Positions 53,289-63,256 of a stretch of 64,000 bases of DNA are shown in pieces. The stretch's first letter is position 1. Every line of letters begins with the position of its first letter. Source of the stretch: Closterium sp. NIES-65 (taxonomy: Eukaryota > Streptophyta > Zygnematophyceae > Desmidiales > Closteriaceae); NCBI GenBank assembly GCA_948144175.1, contig CANXME010002089.1:124001-188000 (forward strand). The letters are read 5' to 3'. The notes below the pieces were generated by a model. The model did no database searches and was not told the DNA's origin. It saw only the letters and a program-made list of their open reading frames with translations. The position numbers and the translations under genes were made by a program.

Positions 53289-56200
53289 TCAACTGCGTCT
53301 ACCTGGGACACACCTGAGGGGGCAGGAACCTGAGGGGGGAGGGGGTCTACCGGGGGGGGGAACCGGCACAAGGAAGTCCGGCGGAGGGGGGAGGGAAGGA
53401 GTGCGGTAGGGGAAGAGGCGGTAGAAGGGGACTGACTCGTCGAACGTGACGTCCTGGGAGGACAGAACACGACGAGAGGAGGGGTGGTAAAACTGCCACC
53501 CTGGAGCGTCAGTGGGGAAGCCAAGGAAGACACAGGGAGCAGCACGAGGGGACAGCTTGTCCGCAGACAAGTCGCGGACAAACGCCCGAGATCCCCAGAC
53601 ACGGAACGCCGACGCATCGCCAACCTTCCCCGTCCACAGCAAGACTGGGGACATGGCGGGCCGAGAGACCCTGGGGTGAAGGTTGAGCTGATGCGCCGCG
53701 TACCTCACCGCAAACGGCCACAGAAAATGGGGGGCAGCCGCATGCATCATGGACGTACGAGCGACATCCATGACCATGCCAATGCGGCGCTCAGCAATCC
53801 CATTTTGCTGTGGAGAGTCCGTAAGCGTGAAGGTCTGGCGGATCCCCCGTGCACGACAGTAGTCTCGCAGAAGGCGCGAGGAGAACTCTCCGCCTCTGTC
53901 CGAGTGCAGACGCAGAACAGGAAAGTCCAAGCCGAAGCTCTTCCTGAGCTGGAGACGAGCCTTGCGGATCCAGTCGATCAGCACCTCAGTGACAGCACCC
54001 TTGCTGCGCAAGGGGAGGACTGTGGTGTAACGCGAGTAGTCGTCAACCACCAACAGAAAGTAGCGCTCGTGACCCTGCCCACGGACGGGGGCTGGGCCCC
54101 ACACGTCCATGTGAAGCGTCTGCAGAGGAGCGTCTGTCGAGGGGAACTGGGAGGAGTGAGGAGCAGCCCGGAGGCGACCCTCGACATAGGGGACACAGGA
54201 AGGTCCTGGCCCGGAGGGAAGGGGAGGGAGAGACTGGGGAAGACCAGAGACAAGGACACGGGAAGCCATGCTCCGAAGACGGGGCAAGGAGGGGTGGCCA
54301 AGACGGTGGTGCCACAGGAGAGTCTGGTGAGACAGGAGGCGACAAGAACAGGGGGCAGACTCAGGACCTGACCGGGACGCAGCAGCAAGCACCTGACCTG
54401 ACGCAGCCACCTGACCAGACGCAGGGACAGGGGGAGACTCAACGGTCAGGGTGTAGAGACTCGACCCCGGCCGACGCGAGAACGTGGCCAGGTGTCGGCC
54501 TGTGCGTGCCTCCGTGCAGTGGGTCACCCGCTGACTCGCAGGAGTGAACTGGTGAACCCCCACATCCTGCAGGTCCGCGCCACTCACCAAGTTCGTAGAG
54601 AACGAGGGAAGGTACAGACCAGACAGGGTGCCCGAAGGGGCAACCGGACACGGGAGGACAGTGGAGAAGTGAGAGAGGACAGGACCCCTAGAGGGGTCAG
54701 CCAGGGAGACGGCAATCGGCCGGCCAAGCGGCGTGAGGGTGGTGCGGTCTCGAAAGAAGGAGCGAGAAGCCCCAGAGTCAAGTGTGAAAGTAAGGGAGGA
54801 CGAGGGCGACGCAGTACCTGAGAGCGCAGTCTCACCAGTACCTGAGAGCGCAGACGCACTGGCACCTAGAGCAGCAGCCTCACAAGCACCTAGCGCAGCA
54901 GTACCAATGCCCGGGTCGGGCTGGAAACACCGGTAACCCTCAGTCTCCTCACTAATTGTCACAGTATACATGGCAGCAAGGATAGCATCAAAATCAAGAT
55001 CAAAGATCGCTACACCAGCCCTAAGAAGCTCATCCCAGCGAGGGATCTCACTAGCCCCGGGGAACTGCTGACGCCAAGCGTCCGTCAGGCGGCCAAAGCA
55101 GCGCTGGGTGGGGTGGGCACCCCCACACTGCTCACCCGCGCGGTCGCCGGAACGAAGGACGTAGGTGCAAGGACCAGTACCCCCACCCCTCTGACGCTGA
55201 GTGTACCACTCACGAAGCTGCTGAGGCGGAGGGATGTCCCGCGAACGCTGCTGCTGCTGCTGCTGTGAGCGCTGGCCACCACCACCGCCGCTCCGCTGCT
55301 GGGTACCACCCCGACCAGCTCCACCCCCTCCACCACCACCGCCTCCTCCGCTGCCTCCTCCGCCGCCTCCACCTCCGCCGCTGCCACCACCACCACCGCT
55401 GCCACCACCACCGCCGCCTCCGCCGCTGCTGCCACCACCACCACCACCCCCGCCACCACTCCCGCCGCCACCCCCACTCCCTCCGCCGCCTCCGCCGCCA
55501 CCGCCACCGCCCCCTCCAGCTCCACCCGCGCCCTTGCCCCCCTTGCCCTTGCCAGAGCGACGTCTCCCACTAGGGGCAGACGCCGCGCCGACCGACTCAA
55601 GACCAAGCAGGTCGGCAGCAGCAGCAGAGGCAACAGAGGGCAGCAAGGGGGAAGGAGAGCACCCCTCAAAGATGGGGGTGCGAGGGTCTCCACGAGAATC
55701 TCCTACAGCGACTATGCTCTTCTCCGCTGCGAGGAGGGCCTTCTCGAGGACGTCGACGGTGAGGGTGGTGGGACAGACTGCGAGAAAGTGGTCCCTGACT
55801 ACACGAAGGGAGTCAGGGAGGCGTGCGACTACGTAGTAGAGAGTGATGTACATGGGGGGGGGGGGGGGGTTCTTAGCGCAGAACTCAGCAGGAAGGGCGG
55901 CGCGGTAGCGAGTGTCACTAGTGCGGAGGTGTGTAATGAGGTCAGCGACAGTGGGAAAGGCAGAGAGGTCAGGAAAGAGGTAGGGAAGCATGAGACGGCT
56001 CAGTGCAGCAGTGGCAGGGGAGGAGTAGCGCGCAACTACAGCGTCGTACAAGGTCTGAGCACTCTTGTACTGACTAAAGTGTGCGCGCTCAGAGGTAGGG
56101 AGGTGGCGACGCACAGCAAGACGTGCAGCAGCATCGCGGGTGGCCCACTGAGAGCGCACTGTGGGATCAGCATCAGCAGCAGGAGCAGGAGAGGCGCCAG

Positions 56201-56330
56201 AGGTAAGGTCAAAGAGAGAGAGGCCGTCTGCCCTATCGCACTGTAAAAACAACTGCAGGTCGTCTACCCAGACCTCAAAGTCAATGGCGCGACTCTCAGC
56301 GTCAAAAGCTAGGACACTAGGGGTAGCCAT
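53289..56330 (-). CDS. copia-5 Gag-protease-integrase
   Basis: About 1013 codons from MATPSVLAFDAESRAIDFEV (ATG at 56330, chosen by comparison with copia-4). Gag core to about residue 230; Gly/Ser-rich tract (about 240-340); QQLREWYTQ (about 375); Cys-His knuckle with C-x13-C-x3-H-x4-C spacing (about 390-415); protease LDSGASRSFF (about 517); pre-integrase WHHRLGHPS (677); integrase LHMDVWGP (740), [25 protein letters not shown] (810), QQNGIAERR (838), then the CVFLGF...GWQFYHP block. The last ~26 residues are out of frame after the C8 run. The product would assemble particles, mature them and integrate cDNA. Confidence 0.92.
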   Translation of the reverse strand: MATPSVLAFDAESRAIDFEVWVDDLQLFLQCDRADGLSLFDLTSGASPAPAADADPTVRSQWATRDAAARLAVRRHLPTSERAHFSQYKSAQTLYDAVVARYSSPATAALSRLMLPYLFPDLSAFPTVADLITHLRTSDTRYRAALPAEFCAKNPPPPPMYITLYYVVARLPDSLRVVRDHFLAVCPTTLTVDVLEKALLAAEKSIVAVGDSRGDPRTPIFEGCSPSPLLPSVASAAAADLLGLESVGAASAPSGRRRSGKGKGGKGAGGAGGGGGGGGGGGGGSGGGGGSGGGGGGGGGSSGGGGGGGGSGGGGGSGGGGGGGGGSGGGGGGGGGGAGRGGTQQRSGGGGGQRSQQQQQQRSRDIPPPQQLREWYTQRQRGGGTGPCTYVLRSGDRAGEQCGGAHPTQRCFGRLTDAWRQQFPGASEIPRWDELLRAGVAIFDLDFDAILAAMYTVTISEETEGYRCFQPDPGIGTAALGACEAAALGASASALSGTGETALSGTASPSSSLTFTLDSGASRSFFRDRTTLTPLGRPIAVSLADPSRGPVLSHFSTVLPCPVAPSGTLSGLYLPSFSTNLVSGADLQDVGVHQFTPASQRVTHCTEARTGRHLATFSRRPGSSLYTLTVESPPVPASGQVAASGQVLAAASRSGPESAPCSCRLLSHQTLLWHHRLGHPSLPRLRSMASRVLVSGLPQSLPPLPSGPGPSCVPYVEGRLRAAPHSSQFPSTDAPLQTLHMDVWGPAPVRGQGHERYFLLVVDDYSRYTTVLPLRSKGAVTEVLIDWIRKARLQLRKSFGLDFPVLRLHSDRGGEFSSRLLRDYCRARGIRQTFTLTDSPQQNGIAERRIGMVMDVARTSMMHAAAPHFLWPFAVRYAAHQLNLHPRVSRPAMSPVLLWTGKVGDASAFRVWGSRAFVRDLSADKLSPRAAPCVFLGFPTDAPGWQFYHPSSRRVLSSQDVTFDESVPFYRLFPYRTPSLPPPPDFLVPVPPPGRPPPPSGSCPLRCVPGRRS

Positions 56331-57379
56331 GACGACGACAGCGAAGCAGTGCAAGCAGTAGGGGAAGAGCACGCAGTGACAGTGGGACTGTGCTCACCAG
56401 GCAGGGCAGGCCGGGCAACTCGGCAGAAGGGCGGCTCGGCGACTCAGCGACTCGGCTGCTGGGCGGCTCGGCTCCCGGGCGGCTCGGCGGCAGGGCGGCT
56501 CTGGTGCAGGGCGGCTCGGCTCCCGGGCGGCTCGGCGGCAGGGCGGCTCGGGTGCAGGGTGGCTCGGCTCCCGGGCGGCTCGGCGGCAGGGCGGCTCGGG
56601 TGCGGGGCGGCTCGGCTGCACTGCTGCTCGGCTGCTGCAGGTGGGCGGCTCGGCTGCTGCAGGTAGGGTGGCGGGGCCGCGAGATCAGGGGCAGCGGGGC
56701 CGAAGTAGCAGGGCCGGCAGGTGCAGCGGCGGGGACGGCGGGGCCGCGGCTGGTGGAGCGGCGGGGCCGGCAGAGAGGGCGGCGGAGCCGCGGCTGAGCA
56801 GGCGGCGGGGCCGGCGGCGTAGCGGGCGGCGGGGCCGCGTCGTAGTAGGCGGCTGGGCCGCGTCGTAGCGGGCGGCGGGGCCGCGTCAGAGCAGGCGGCG
56901 GGGCCGCGTCAGAGGCGGCGGCGGGGCCGCGTCAGATCAGGCGGCGGGGCCGCGTCAGAGGTGGCGGCGGGGCCGCGTCAGATCAGGCAGCGGGGCCGCG
57001 TCAGAGGTGGCGGCGGGGCCGCGTAAGAGGTGGCGGCGGGGCCGCGTCAGAGCAGGCGGCGGGGCCGCGTCGTAGCGGGCGGCGGGGCCGCGTTAGAGTA
57101 GGCGGCAGGGCCGCGTCAGAGCAGGCGGCAGGGCCGCGTCGAGCTGGCGGCGGGGCCGCTCCGTAGCTGGCGGCGGGGCCGCGATCGGGTGGCGGGGCCG
57201 CGACGTGGCGGCGGGGCCGCGATCGGGTGGCGGGGCCGCGATCAGAAGGGGTGGCGGGGCCGCGTCTGAGGGACGGCGGGGCCACGAGGGAAAGGGCGAC
57301 TCGAGGGGTCGCTAAAAAAAAGGTGCGCGCCTCGGGGCGCGCTTCGGTGGGCCCTAGGCAACGTTCCCACAGGGAACTC
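56331..57379. repeat. GC-rich repeat leader of copia-5
   Basis: Block one (56440-56660): units of about 66 bp with GGCTCGGCTCCCGGGCGGCT and GCAGGGCGGCTCGGGTG. Block two (56680-57290): units of 20-30 bp with GGCGGCGGGGCCGCGTCAGA. No coding role is evident. Confidence 0.85.
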
Positions 57380-57390
57380 GCTCTATACCA

Positions 57391-57521
57391 TGTGAAACAA
57401 ATGAGCAGGAATGAGAATGACTAAGTCAGAGTTGGGTACAAATACAACCCTAGAAAGCTGTACCCCATATGTGCTACCCCACTATAGCCTACAAACATGC
57501 ATCAGCTATAATAATCTGACA
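57391..57521 (-). repeat. 5' LTR of copia-5
   Basis: 131 bp, flanked by ATTGT and by the primer site TGGTATAGAGC on the inner side. Confidence 0.95.
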
Positions 57522-57784
57522 ATTGTAGTATCAGGAAGGGTGTGTTCCCGAAGGTTCGTTTTATCTCGTTTATCCTTGTACTTTCCGAGTATAAATAGGC
57601 CTTGTATTCAGTTTTAGTGACAAGTTTCGATTGAGAATTTGATCCTGTGACACTTGGTAATCAGAGCGGTCGCGGAAAAAATCGCCTCGAAAAACCGCCG
57701 GGGGCGACCAATTCGACGCCGATTTCTGGTAAGTACCAGTTCCACGCTTTTCGAATTAACCCCCTCGCGTGGTTTTTGAACAGG

Positions 57785-58747
57785 ATGGGTTCGCCGGCGA
57801 CCAACGACGTTACGCAGCAGCTCTTCGCGCAAATCGCCAAGATGGAAGCGGAGATGCGAGCGACGACTGAACGGTCGCGATTGGAGAACGAGCAGCTGCG
57901 AAACGAACTGCAGCGCGTTATGCGGCTCCTCTCGACCATGAACATTCCTGCTTCGACGACTTTGCAGCAGTCGCATCGTCAGTTCGAGGTTCCGAAACTT
58001 CGCTCGCCGGAATCGTTCGACCCTAGCGATCGAAAATCCGACGTCAGGCGGTGGCTCGCGACGATGGAAATTTATTTCGCGGCGATCGGATGGTTGACAA
58101 CGGAGTACGACGGTGAGAAAATTCGTCTCGCGACAACGTTGATGCGCGGTCCAGCTCTCAAGTGGCTCGGAAGCAACAGTAGCATTTTCCAGGGCGAAGC
58201 CACGTGGCAGCAGTTCCGGGCAGACCTTCTCAAACGTTTTGAGCCGATTAATTCCACTTATATTGCGCGCGAAAAATTACATCACCATAGGCAATACGGG
58301 AGTGTCGCGCAATACACGCAGCAGATGGAGGAATTTTATAATCGCATTCCCGACATTACCGAGGGCGAAAAAATTCAGTCCTACATCGCGGGGCTGAAAA
58401 CCGACATTCGGCGCCAGGTTGCAGCAGCGAATTGCAGCAGCTACAGCGAAATCGTATCGGCCGCGGAGCGTTTTGACTTGGTCAACTCCGGGACACGACG
58501 ACCCCACGTCGTCGGATCACGACAAGGGGATCGCTCGGCTTCAACCACGTTCGCCGACCCCATGGAAGTCGACAAATTCGACGCGACTTCACGTCATGCA
58601 AAAAACAAAACACTTTGCGAATTTTGCGGCGGAAACGGACATCGGATTGTCGACTGTTTTCACATGAAATCTGCACGTGCGGCATTCCGAGCTCGTGGGA
58701 GTGGCGAAACTAAAAACAAAAAGTCAAAAAACGGATCTCGCCAGTGA
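57785..58747 (+). CDS. Gypsy Gag
   Basis: 320 codons from MGSPATNDVTQQLFAQIAKM (ATG 57785). An early coiled coil (MEAEMRATTERSRLENEQLR), then the retrotransposon gag core: ESFDPSDRKSDVRRWLATME, TLMRGPALKWL, FRADLLKRFEPINSTY, YTQQMEEFYNRIPDI, and a zinc knuckle CEFCGGNGHRIVDC (C-x2-C-x4-H-x4-C). The stop TGA (58745-58747) overlaps the next frame, which starts in the -1 phase, so Pol is probably made by frameshifting. No lesion is seen. Confidence 0.9.
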   Translation: MGSPATNDVTQQLFAQIAKMEAEMRATTERSRLENEQLRNELQRVMRLLSTMNIPASTTLQQSHRQFEVPKLRSPESFDPSDRKSDVRRWLATMEIYFAAIGWLTTEYDGEKIRLATTLMRGPALKWLGSNSSIFQGEATWQQFRADLLKRFEPINSTYIAREKLHHHRQYGSVAQYTQQMEEFYNRIPDITEGEKIQSYIAGLKTDIRRQVAAANCSSYSEIVSAAERFDLVNSGTRRPHVVGSRQGDRSASTTFADPMEVDKFDATSRHAKNKTLCEFCGGNGHRIVDCFHMKSARAAFRARGSGETKNKKSKNGSRQ

Positions 58748-60129
58748 TTGCGGATCGTGCTGGCGAGAAAAAACAGATCCGAAAGCGTCAGCGCAATCTG
58801 GACCGAATCGAAATTGAAGGACAGCATTGGGCGCGAGATTTGGAGAATCAAGGGCGAAATCCCAAGCCCCTTGACCGAAATTTGTCAGAGGAATTCGCCG
58901 AGGAAAAGAAAACCTCCGCGAAAACAGACTCGACCAAGACGGGAACTCTCCAATTCGACCCCGGGAAAAAACAGAATTCGTTAAAGTTATCTTTCAAAGA
59001 CGCTTTAATGAAGACTGGCGTTTTTCGCGGGTCCGGAGCCATAAACAAATTCCGGGAAGAACTCCAGAGGAAGCAGACAATTAAAGAAGTGGTATCGGTG
59101 CCTACGGAGCTGGGGAAAAAATTAAGGAGTGTGGAAAGGAGTAGACCTTTTCACGGCGTCAACGTCCTCTCCCGGAACCAGCCCAAGATGACTCTCCACT
59201 CCCCAGGGAAGAAGTCTATGGAGCTGAAGCAGCTGAAGAGGCAGCTGGGAGTTCAAAAGAAGCTGCAGAAACTCCGAAAACCCCTCAAGGATGCATCCAG
59301 TGGATCGCAGGCGTCGACCGGATCCACCCCCTCAGGGTCAACTTGTACGGTTACTACCTCTACTCCTGGCATTGGAGAAGAGCCTTTCTCCACGCAGCCC
59401 AGGCCAGCTAGTTGTCCAGAAGAAAGCAGTGGAACCACGGTGTGTACTGAATATTGGGATGTACCCTATGATCCTATTAATGAGACTATTTTTGGGTACT
59501 CCGAGCAACGCTCACCACTCCTGCTCGAGGTGATCTGCAACGGACAGCGCCTCCAAGCACTCGTGGACAGCGGGGCGTCGCACAGCGTCTATGACAAAAA
59601 GGCAATCGATCGACTCGGAAGTGACATCAAGTCCTCAAGCTTCTCTGCAACGATGGTGGATGGCAGTAAGCTACCTATCTACGGGGAAACACGGTTGCTA
59701 CTCCAGATTGGACCCCTTCGATGGAAGCCTGCTCTCCCCGTCACAAATATCAAAGGACTCGACGTAATCTTCGGGAGAGACTTTCTTAAAAAGTTCAACC
59801 CCGAGATCAACTGGGTTAACCAGACGGCCAACATCAACAACAACGGGAGGAAAATCAGCCTTCCCAAATGGGACGACACGGGAAATATTCCAGTCGAGAC
59901 ACTCGCACGCTTTGAAAAGGACGTCAAACGGACCACGGCGGGATTCATGGCGATAGTCAACGAGGCAGACAACGGAGTGAAGCAGACCCAGGAACTTCCT
60001 CCAGCAGTCAAGAAAATTCTTGAAGAGTTCCAGGACGTTCTCCCCGACGATTTACCTGATCAACTACCGCCATACCGGACACATCAACACGAGATCGTAG
60101 AAGAGCCGGGGTCCAAGCCAACATTTTGA
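58744..60129 (+). CDS. Gypsy Pol, first part: spacer and aspartic protease
   Basis: 461 codons. A Lys-rich spacer (to about residue 240) is followed by the retropepsin: LQALVDSGASHSVYDKKAI (about 275), and a DVIFGRDFLKKFNPEINW block. The end, ELPPAVKKILEEFQDVLPDDLP then PPYRTHQHEI and SKPTF, is the usual lead into gypsy RT. TGA at 60127-60129 interrupts it; the next codons ([16 protein letters not shown]) are in the same frame and normally follow directly after an Arg, so this fits a CGA to TGA change. Confidence 0.9.
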   Translation: MIADRAGEKKQIRKRQRNLDRIEIEGQHWARDLENQGRNPKPLDRNLSEEFAEEKKTSAKTDSTKTGTLQFDPGKKQNSLKLSFKDALMKTGVFRGSGAINKFREELQRKQTIKEVVSVPTELGKKLRSVERSRPFHGVNVLSRNQPKMTLHSPGKKSMELKQLKRQLGVQKKLQKLRKPLKDASSGSQASTGSTPSGSTCTVTTSTPGIGEEPFSTQPRPASCPEESSGTTVCTEYWDVPYDPINETIFGYSEQRSPLLLEVICNGQRLQALVDSGASHSVYDKKAIDRLGSDIKSSSFSATMVDGSKLPIYGETRLLLQIGPLRWKPALPVTNIKGLDVIFGRDFLKKFNPEINWVNQTANINNNGRKISLPKWDDTGNIPVETLARFEKDVKRTTAGFMAIVNEADNGVKQTQELPPAVKKILEEFQDVLPDDLPDQLPPYRTHQHEIVEEPGSKPTF

Positions 60130-60165
60130 GCACCATACCGGCTGAGCCCGACAGAGCTTGCCGAT

Positions 60166-62817
60166 ATGAAAAAACAAATAGAGTATCTCCTGGAGAAAGG
60201 GCTGATTCGACCTTCGACTTCGCCGTACGGAGCTCCAGTTCTCTTCACTCTGAAGCCAGACGGAAGTCTGCGAATGTGCATCGACTACCGAGCCTTGAAC
60301 AAGCAGACTGTAAAAAATAAATACCCGATACCACGGATCGACGACTTACTCGATCAACTTCGCGGTGCTACGGTATTCTCCAAGCTCGACCTCAGATCAG
60401 GATACTGGCAAATTCGTATGGCGGACAACTCTATCCACAAAACCGCTTTTCGAACTCGGTACGGGTCATACGAGTATCTCGTGATGCCATTCGGACTCAC
60501 TAACGCACCAGCCACATTTCAGGCGGAAATGAACCACATCCTTCGGCCACTTCTGGATGAGAGCGTGGTGGTATATTTGGACGATATCCTGATCTACTCG
60601 AAAGATATGAAGCAGCACGTTGAGCATCTACGACGGGTGTTTGAAATTCTTCGACGAGAACGCTTCTACGTGAAACTATCCAAGAGCGAGTTTGCGTTGA
60701 AAAAAGTCCAGTTCCTTGGACATATGGTGAGCGCTCAAGGAGTTCACGTAGATCCTAAGAAGATCGAAGCAGTGCGAACGTGGAAGACCCCTGAGAACGT
60801 GAAGGAGTTACAACAGTTCCTTGGATTCGCCAACTACTACAACCGGTTCGTACCGAACTACGCCAAGATTGCCGCACCATTAACGAACCTGTTGAAGAAG
60901 AATACACCATATCAATGGGAGGCGAAGCACCAGGAAGCCGTGGAACAACTTAAAACCGCACTCACGTCCGCACCTGTTCTTATCCTGCCAGACAGTGAAC
61001 TTGACTATGTCATCGAGGCCGATGCTAGCGATCAAGCAGTGGGCGCAGTACTCATGCAGGATCAAGGGAAGGGACTGCAACCCATTGCATACCTCAGTAA
61101 AAAACTTCACGGGGCAGAACTCAATTACCTCATCCATGACAAAGAGGCCCTCGCCATCGTCAACGCATTTAAGGCATGGAGGTGTTATCTCGAAGGAAGA
61201 AAAACGACTGTCTGCACCGACCACTGCAGCCTCAAGTACCTGAAGACCCAACCAACACTCTCCAGGCGGCAGGTCCGGTGGATTGACTTTCTCGAAACCC
61301 ACTTCCATTACGACATCGTGTATAAGCCGGGGCACAAGAACAAGGCAGACGCACTGAGTCGCCCTGCACACGTTGCCGCCTTACAAATCGATAGCATGAA
61401 CCCACTTTTGAAGGGACTCTTCACGCATGGATACACCATCGACCCCGAAGTCTCTGTAGCAGAAAAGCGCCATCTTCTACAATGGGATCAAAACATCGCA
61501 TACCGCAAGGGCTCAACAAAAATATGGGTACCTAATTACCCTCCCTTACGCCAGTTACTGCTCGAAGAATATCATTATGTTCTCTACGCGGGCCACTTCA
61601 ATAGTAACAAGACGCTTGCCTGTATTGCGAAGCATTATTATTGGCCCCACATGGCAGATGACGTACAAAAATTCGTCACCTCGTGCGACACATGCCAACG
61701 GATGAAGAGCAGCAAACAGAAGAAATCAGGATTACTACAGCCTCTTCCAGTCCCTGAACAGCCTTGGCAAGTGGTTAGCCTCAACTTCATCACCGGGTTA
61801 CCACCTACCAAAGCTGGTTACGACGCCATTCTAGTCGTCATCGACAAATTCTCCAAAATGGGACACTTCATTCCGACACACACAACGGCTTGCATCGAGG
61901 AGACAGCGCAAATATTCTTCCGCTACGTCATCTCGCAACATGGCATTCCAACCACGCTGATCTCCGACAGAGACCCGAAATTCACGAGTAAATTCTGGAA
62001 GGAGCTCATGTCGCTCATGGGGACCAAACTTGCCATGTCATCAGCCTATCATCCCCAAACGGATGGTCAGACAGAGCGCCTCAACCAGATTGTCGAACAG
62101 CTTCTGCGAGCAGCGTGTAAGGACGATATCTCTAAATGGGATGCACATCAGCCGGTTCTCGAGTTTGCGTATAACAACGCCACGCACGCCGTAACAGGGC
62201 AAACTCCTTTTTTCCTCTGTTACGGTCGCAACCCACTCACGCCTCAGAAACCAACAGTACCCGCCACGGTGCAACCCGCACATGACTTCATTTCCACTAT
62301 GCACCAATTGTGGGAGCGCACGCATAAACGTCTTCTGACTATCCAGCAGCAACAAAAGAAGCTCGCTGATCGGAGTCGCAACGATCATTCCATCCAGATT
62401 GGCGATCAGGTGCTTCTGGATACACGCAATCTCGACATTAGCCATCTTCCGTCTAAGCTCCGACCTCGCTTCTGCGGACCTTTTCTCGTCGAGGCGCAGG
62501 TCACTCCAGTAACCTTCCGCTTGCGTTTACCAGCTACCTGGAGAATTCACAATGCCTTCCATGTTCAACTTCTCAAGCCCTATCGGGACCCAAACACGGT
62601 CTTCAAAGGTCGCCAGCCGCCGCCGCCACTGCCAGTGATCGTTCATGGGGAACCCGAGTATGAATTCGAAGCCGTTCTGGCGCACCGACGACGACGTAGC
62701 GGCACCTTGGAGTTCTTGATTCGTTGGAAAGGCTATGATCCTTCCGAGGATACCTGGGTACCTGAACACAACATGGATAACGCCCGCCGTCCTCTACAGG
62801 ACTACCTTGTCAAGTAG
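60166..62817 (+). CDS. Gypsy Pol, second part: RT, RNase H, integrase, chromodomain
   Basis: 883 codons from the first Met after the stop. RT with [28 protein letters not shown] and [14 protein letters not shown] (about residue 137); RNase [17 protein letters not shown] (285) and KALAIV-like [11 protein letters not shown]; integrase zinc finger (H-x-H...CDTCQRM, about 470-510); integrase core, in which the first Asp appears as Asn ([10 protein letters not shown], about 541), with SDRDPKF (600) and [11 protein letters not shown] (636) kept; C-terminal chromodomain ([11 protein letters not shown]...[18 protein letters not shown], about 832-880). Chromodomains steer integration to marked chromatin. 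The D to N change would be expected to abolish integration. Confidence 0.93.
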   Translation: MKKQIEYLLEKGLIRPSTSPYGAPVLFTLKPDGSLRMCIDYRALNKQTVKNKYPIPRIDDLLDQLRGATVFSKLDLRSGYWQIRMADNSIHKTAFRTRYGSYEYLVMPFGLTNAPATFQAEMNHILRPLLDESVVVYLDDILIYSKDMKQHVEHLRRVFEILRRERFYVKLSKSEFALKKVQFLGHMVSAQGVHVDPKKIEAVRTWKTPENVKELQQFLGFANYYNRFVPNYAKIAAPLTNLLKKNTPYQWEAKHQEAVEQLKTALTSAPVLILPDSELDYVIEADASDQAVGAVLMQDQGKGLQPIAYLSKKLHGAELNYLIHDKEALAIVNAFKAWRCYLEGRKTTVCTDHCSLKYLKTQPTLSRRQVRWIDFLETHFHYDIVYKPGHKNKADALSRPAHVAALQIDSMNPLLKGLFTHGYTIDPEVSVAEKRHLLQWDQNIAYRKGSTKIWVPNYPPLRQLLLEEYHYVLYAGHFNSNKTLACIAKHYYWPHMADDVQKFVTSCDTCQRMKSSKQKKSGLLQPLPVPEQPWQVVSLNFITGLPPTKAGYDAILVVIDKFSKMGHFIPTHTTACIEETAQIFFRYVISQHGIPTTLISDRDPKFTSKFWKELMSLMGTKLAMSSAYHPQTDGQTERLNQIVEQLLRAACKDDISKWDAHQPVLEFAYNNATHAVTGQTPFFLCYGRNPLTPQKPTVPATVQPAHDFISTMHQLWERTHKRLLTIQQQQKKLADRSRNDHSIQIGDQVLLDTRNLDISHLPSKLRPRFCGPFLVEAQVTPVTFRLRLPATWRIHNAFHVQLLKPYRDPNTVFKGRQPPPPLPVIVHGEPEYEFEAVLAHRRRRSGTLEFLIRWKGYDPSEDTWVPEHNMDNARRPLQDYLVK

Positions 62818-62840
62818 GGTGTTACTTCTACCACCCAGCT

Positions 62841-62854
62841 TTGAGGGGGGGAAG
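62841..62854 (+). other. Polypurine tract of the gypsy element
   Basis: TTGAGGGGGGGAAG directly before the 3' LTR; plus-strand primer. Confidence 0.85.
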
Positions 62855-63256
62855 TGTGAGAGGACGTCCCCGTTATAATATTTTCTCACTATTATATTTT
62901 TCCGTTATCCTATTCTCCCTTTTCTCCTCTTTATTTTGGTCTTTATCTCATCTCAATCGGCCTACTATTCTATTCTCTAGAGCCTTCTATTTATTTCTCT
63001 TATTTCCTACTTTTCCCACCGACATACCTATTATACGGCACCAACAGCGCCGACAGTGGTGTATACGGTGTAATCTGGGCGTAATCCCAAGTGCCAATAG
63101 ACTTGCGTGCTTATGCGCACTTGTGATTGTAGTATCGGGAAGGGTGTGTTCCCGAAGGTTCGTTTTATCTCGTTTATCCTTGTACTTTCCGAGTATAAAT
63201 AGGCCTTGTATTCAGTTTTAGTGACAGGTTTCGATTGAGAATTCGATCCTGTGACA
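62855..63256 (+). repeat. 3' LTR of the gypsy element
   Basis: 402 bp, TGTGAGAGG...CCTGTGACA, including TATAAATAGG near 63194. Followed by TSD AGAGG. Confidence 0.95.

Larger units (their letters stand above)
50128..57521 (-). mobile_element. Young Ty1/copia inside the gypsy LTR (copia-5)
   Basis: 7394 bp, TSD ATTGT at 50123-50127 and 57522-57526 (the undisturbed site is visible in the gypsy 3' LTR near 63124). The two 131-bp LTRs are identical as far as I can compare base by base. 5' LTR 57391-57521, primer site TGGTATAGAGC (57380-57390), GC-repeat leader, gag-protease-integrase ORF, linker, RT-RNase H ORF, CCCCACTTTGCCTATGGGGG, 3' LTR 50128-50258. Despite its youth the linker carries a frameshift and a stop. 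Confidence 0.95.
49872..57652 (+). repeat. 5' LTR of the gypsy element, split by copia-5
   Basis: Parts 49872-50127 and 57527-57652; starts TGTGAGAGGACGTCCCCG, contains TATAAATAGG (57590-57599) as a likely TATA box, and ends GATCCTGTGACA. A primer site TGGTAATCAGAGC follows at 57655. Confidence 0.92.
49872..63256 (+). mobile_element. Ty3/gypsy chromovirus, interrupted by copia-5
   Basis: TSD AGAGG at 49867-49871 and 63257-63261. 5' LTR 49872-50127 plus 57527-57652 (382 bp); 3' LTR 62855-63256 (402 bp). Without the insertion the element is about 5.99 kb. Order gag, protease, RT, RNase H, integrase, chromodomain places it among the chromoviruses. The LTRs differ by a ~19-bp indel and several substitutions, so it is older than copia-5. 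A stop between protease and RT and a changed integrase residue suggest it is inactive. Confidence 0.93.
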
